Source: Lasioglossum baleicum (lineage: Eukaryota > Arthropoda > Insecta > Hymenoptera > Halictidae). From it: DNA of 64,000 nt. The stretch spans positions 62,001-126,000 of the forward strand of contig NW_027469238.1 in NCBI RefSeq assembly GCF_051020765.1, written 5' to 3'. The notes under the pieces were generated by a model. The model made no database searches. It was not told the origin of the DNA and saw only the letters and a program-made list of their open reading frames with translations. This document shows positions 60,829 to 64,000 of the stretch, piece after piece; the stretch's first letter is position 1, and each line of letters begins with the position of its first letter. A program made the position numbers and the translations under genes.

Positions 60829-61458
60829 CGCATTACGCATAACGCATAACGCATAATGCATAACGCATAACGCTTAACGCATAGCTGATAACGCATAACG
60901 CATAGCCCATAACGCATAACGCATAACGCATAACGCATAACGCATAACGCATAACGCATAACGCATAACACATAACGCATAACGCATAACGCATAACGCA
61001 TAACGCATAACGCATAACGCATAACGCATCGCGCATAACGCATAACGCATAACGCATAACGCATAACGCATAACGCATAACGCTTAACGCATAACGCCTA
61101 ACGCATAACGCGTAACGCATAATGCATAACGCATAACGCATAACCCATAACGCATAACGCATAACGCATAACGCATAACGCATAACGCATAACGCATAAC
61201 GCATAACGCATAACGCATAACGCATAACGCATAACGCATAACGGATAACGCAAGACGCATAACGCATAACGCATAAAGCATAACGCATAACGCATAACGC
61301 ATAACGCATAACGCATAACGCATAACGGATAACGCATAACGCATAACGCATAACGCATAACGCATAACGCATAACGCATAACGCATAACGCATAACGCAT
61401 AACGCATAACGCATAACGCATAACGCATAATGCATAACGCATAACGCATAACGCTTAA
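60829..61458. repeat. Higher-order block A15 (90 units, altered right end)
   Basis: CGCAAGA at 61249, one CGGATAA after AGCATAA, and after the last TGCATAA only CGCTTAA, without CTCATAA. Confidence 0.82.
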
Positions 61459-61640
61459 CGCATAACGCATTACGCATAACGCATAACGCATAATGCATAA
61501 CGCATAACGCTTAACGCATAGCTCATAACGCATAACGCATAACGGATAACGCATAACGCATAACGCATAACGCATAACGCATAACGCATAACGCATAACG
61601 CATAACGCATAACGCATAACGCATAACGCTTAACGCATAA

Positions 61641-61815
61641 CGCATTACGCATAACGCATAACGCATAATGCATAACGCATAACGCTTAACGCATAGCTCA
61701 TAACGCATAACGCATAACGCATAACGCATAACCCATAACCCATAACGCATAACGCATAACGCAGAACGCATAACGCTTAACGCATAACGCATAACGGATA
61801 ACGCATAACGGATAA
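61641..61815. repeat. Block E with CGCAGAA, copy 8 (25 units)
   Basis: Standard order and length, with the next E block starting only 57 bases later. Confidence 0.85.
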
Positions 61816-61871
61816 CGCATAACGCATAACACATAACGCATAACGCATAACGCATAACGCATAACGCATAA

Positions 61872-62018
61872 TGCATAACGCATAACGCTTAACGCATAGC
61901 TCATAACGCATAACGAATAACGCATAACGCATAACCCATAACCCATAACGCATAACGCATAACGCAGAACGCATAACGCTTAACGCATAACGCATAACGG
62001 ATAACGCATAACGGATAA
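61872..62018. repeat. Block E with CGCAGAA, copy 9 (21 units)
   Basis: Begins at TGCATAA without CGCATTA. A CGAATAA unit (61914) distinguishes it from the adjacent copy 8. Ends at the second CGGATAA as usual. Confidence 0.82.
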
Positions 62019-62081
62019 CGCATAACGCATAACGCATAACGCATAACGCATAACGCATAACGCATAACGCATAACGCATAA

Positions 62082-62515
62082 CGCATTACGCATAACGCAT
62101 AACGCATAATGCATAACGCATAACGCTTAACGCATAGCTGATAACGCATAACGCATAGCCCATAACGCATAACGCATAACGCATAACGCATAACGCATAA
62201 CGCATAACACATAACGCATAACGCATAACGCATAACGCATAACGCATAACGCATAACGCATAACGCATAACGCATAACGCATCGCGCATAACGCATAACG
62301 CATAACGCATAACGCATAACGCATAACGCTTAACGCATAACGCCTAACGCATAACGCGTAACGCATAATGCATAACGCATAACGCATAACCCATAACGCA
62401 TAACGCATAACGCATAACGCATAACGCATAACGCATAACGCATAACGGATAACGCAAGACGCATAACGCATAACGCTTAACGCATAGCTCATAACGCATT
62501 ACTCATAACGCTTAA
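62082..62515. repeat. Internally deleted block A16 (62 units)
   Basis: Same length (434 bases) and same internal junction after CGCAAGA (62453) as A14. It differs by a CGCATTA in place of the plain unit between the two CTCATAA. Confidence 0.85.
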
Positions 62516-63383
62516 CGCATAACGCATAACGCATAACGCATAACGCATAACGCATAACGCATAACGCATAACGCATAACGCATAACGCATAACGCATAAC
62601 GCATAACGCATAACGCATAACGCATAACGCATAACGCATAACGCATAACGCATAACGGATAACGCATAACGCATAACGCATAACGCATAACGCATAACGC
62701 ATAACGCATAACGCATAACGCATAACGCATAACGCATAACGCATAACGCATAACGCATAACGCATAACGCATAACGGATAACGCATAACGCATAACGCAT
62801 AACGCATAACGCATAACGCATAACGCATAACGCATAACGCATAACGCATAACGCATAACCCATAACGCATAACGCATAACGCATAACGCATAACGCATAA
62901 CGCATAACGCATAACGCATAACGCATAACGCATAACGCATAACGCATAACGCATAACGCATAACGCATAACGCATAACGCATAACGCATAACGCATAACC
63001 CATAACGCATAACGCATAACGCATAACGCATAACGCATAACGCATAACGGATAACGCAAGACGCATAACGCATAACGCATAAAGCATAACGCATAACGCA
63101 TAACGCATAACGCATAACGCATAACGCATAACGCATAACGCATAACGCATAACGCATAACGCATAACGCATAACGCATAACGCATAACGCATAACGCATA
63201 ACGCATAACGCATAACGCATAACGCATAACGCATAACGCATAACGCATAACGCATAACGCATAACGCATAACGCATAACGCATAACGCATAACGCATAAC
63301 GCATAACGCATAACGCATAACGCATAACGCATAACGCATAACACATAACGCATAACGCATAACGCATAACGCATAACGCATAA
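62516..63383. repeat. Low-variant stretch with sparse CGGATAA, CCCATAA and CGCAAGA
   Basis: Mostly plain units, with CGGATAA near 62655 and 62775, CCCATAA near 62859 and 62999, one CGCAAGA and AGCATAA cluster near 63060-63085 and one CACATAA near 63343. Confidence 0.75.
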
Positions 63384-64000
63384 CGCATTACGCATAACGC
63401 ATAACGCATAATGCATAACGCATAACGCTTAACGCATAGCTGATAACGCATAACGCATAGCCCATAACGCATAACGCATAACGCATAACGCATAACGCAT
63501 AACGCATAACGCATAACACATAACGCATAACGCATAACGCATAACGCATAACGCATAACGCATAACGCATCGCGCATAACGCATAACGCATAACGCATAA
63601 CGCATAACGCATAACGCATAACGCTTAACGCATAACGCCTAACGCATAACGCGTAACGCATAATGCATAACGCATAACGCATAACCCATAACGCATAACG
63701 CATAACGCATAACGCATAACGCATAACGCATAACGCATAACGCATAACGCATAACGCATAACGGATAACGCAAGACGCATAACGCATAACGCATAAAGCA
63801 TAACGCATAACGCATAACGCATAACGCATAACGCATAACGCATAACGGATAACGCATAACGCATAACGCATAACGCATAACGCATAACGCATAACGCATA
63901 ACGCATAACGCATAACGCATAACGCATAACGCATAACGCATAACGCATAACGCATAATGCATAACGCATAACGCTTAACGCATAGCTCATAACGCATAAC
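63384..64000. repeat. Higher-order block A17, cut by the window edge
   Basis: CGCAAGA at 63769. The order is complete up to the first CTCATAA of the closing pair, where the window ends. Confidence 0.82.

Larger units (their letters stand above)
1..64000. repeat. Heptamer satellite array, unit CGCATAA, spans the whole window
   Basis: Every line reads as tandem CGCATAA or a one- or two-base derivative of it, always in the same orientation, with no unrelated insert. The perfect unit is 43% GC, carries one CpG, and is strand-skewed (three A, one T, two C, one G on the plus strand). Plus-strand frames meet TAA every 21 bases; minus-strand frames have no stop unless a variant makes one (CGCTTAA, CGCATTA, CGCCTAA, CTCATAA, CGAATTA, CGCTTTA or CGTCTAA). 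Array size is typical of eukaryotic constitutive heterochromatin; that placement is inference. No gene is supported anywhere. Confidence 0.99.

Noticed and set aside
1..64000. Hundreds of long minus-strand open reading frames (up to over 800 codons)
   Set aside because: They are a by-product of a stop-free heptamer. All three frames give the same short peptide period, ends fall wherever a variant unit makes a stop, and block lengths vary by numbers of units that break the frame.
1..64000. Telomere array
   Set aside because: Seven bases recalls plant TTTAGGG, and the variant CCCATAA reads TTATGGG on the other strand, the end of the Allium telomere motif. But the main unit has no G run, variants are abundant and ordered in blocks, and no chromosome end is visible.
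1..64000. CRISPR array
   Set aside because: There are no spacers; plain units and block variants are derivatives of one heptamer, and no repeat of CRISPR length alternates with unique sequence.
1..64000. Assembly or consensus artefact
   Set aside because: Ordered rare variants, a near-constant register and duplicates that differ by whole units argue for real structure. Copy number and the 35.3 kb junction still depend on read support I cannot see.
1..64000. Promoter-like or transcription-factor-like elements (TATAA-like GCATAA, TTATGC half-sites)
   Set aside because: They occur in every unit, so they carry no positional information, and there is no gene to control.
1..64000. Centromere protein box or other named centromeric motif
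   Set aside because: No motif resembling the 17-base CENP-B box is present, and a centromere role cannot be inferred from sequence alone.

Overview
The whole window is one uninterrupted satellite DNA array. Its unit is the heptamer CGCATAA (TTATGCG on the other strand), repeated head to tail about 9,142 times. I see no protein-coding gene, RNA gene, transposon, promoter, terminator or CRISPR array, and no stretch of unrelated sequence. Both edges cut through the array, so it is longer than 64 kb. A single-motif array this long points to eukaryotic heterochromatin (pericentromeric, subtelomeric or a whole-arm block). I do not recognise the heptamer as a named satellite or telomere motif and cannot name the organism.

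The structure lies in single-unit variants: about 25 one- or two-base derivatives such as CGCTTAA, CGCATTA, CGGATAA, CCCATAA, CGCATAG, CGCAAGA, TGCATAA and CACATAA. They recur in fixed order and define higher-order blocks, named here A (CTGATAA to paired CTCATAA, usually 88-101 units), C (doubled CGCTTAA to CGCAAAA, 35-38 units), D (CGTCTAA to CGCTTTA) and E (paired CCCATAA, later with CGCAGAA, about 25 units). Tracts of 83-114 perfect units lie between some blocks.

Layout: 1-5.2 kb is variant-rich and internally duplicated at about 2.68 kb; 5.2-10.3 kb is mixed, with early E blocks and a local 0.54 kb duplication; 10.3-18.4 kb holds segments copied again at 28.7-37.1 kb in a different order; 18.4-28.7 kb holds C, A, D and E blocks and two long perfect tracts; 37-50 kb repeats much of 18-28 kb; 50-52.6 kb has private variants; 52.6-64 kb is dominated by serial A blocks.

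At about thirty anchor variants along the window the seven-base register changes exactly five times, each by one base, and each change coincides with the same eight-base unit CGCAATAA. The array has therefore grown almost only by whole-unit exchange or copying. The many open frames on the minus strand are an artefact: TTATGCG contains no stop codon in any frame, so each frame reads a repeated seven-residue peptide until a variant unit creates a stop. All coordinates and offsets were derived by hand.
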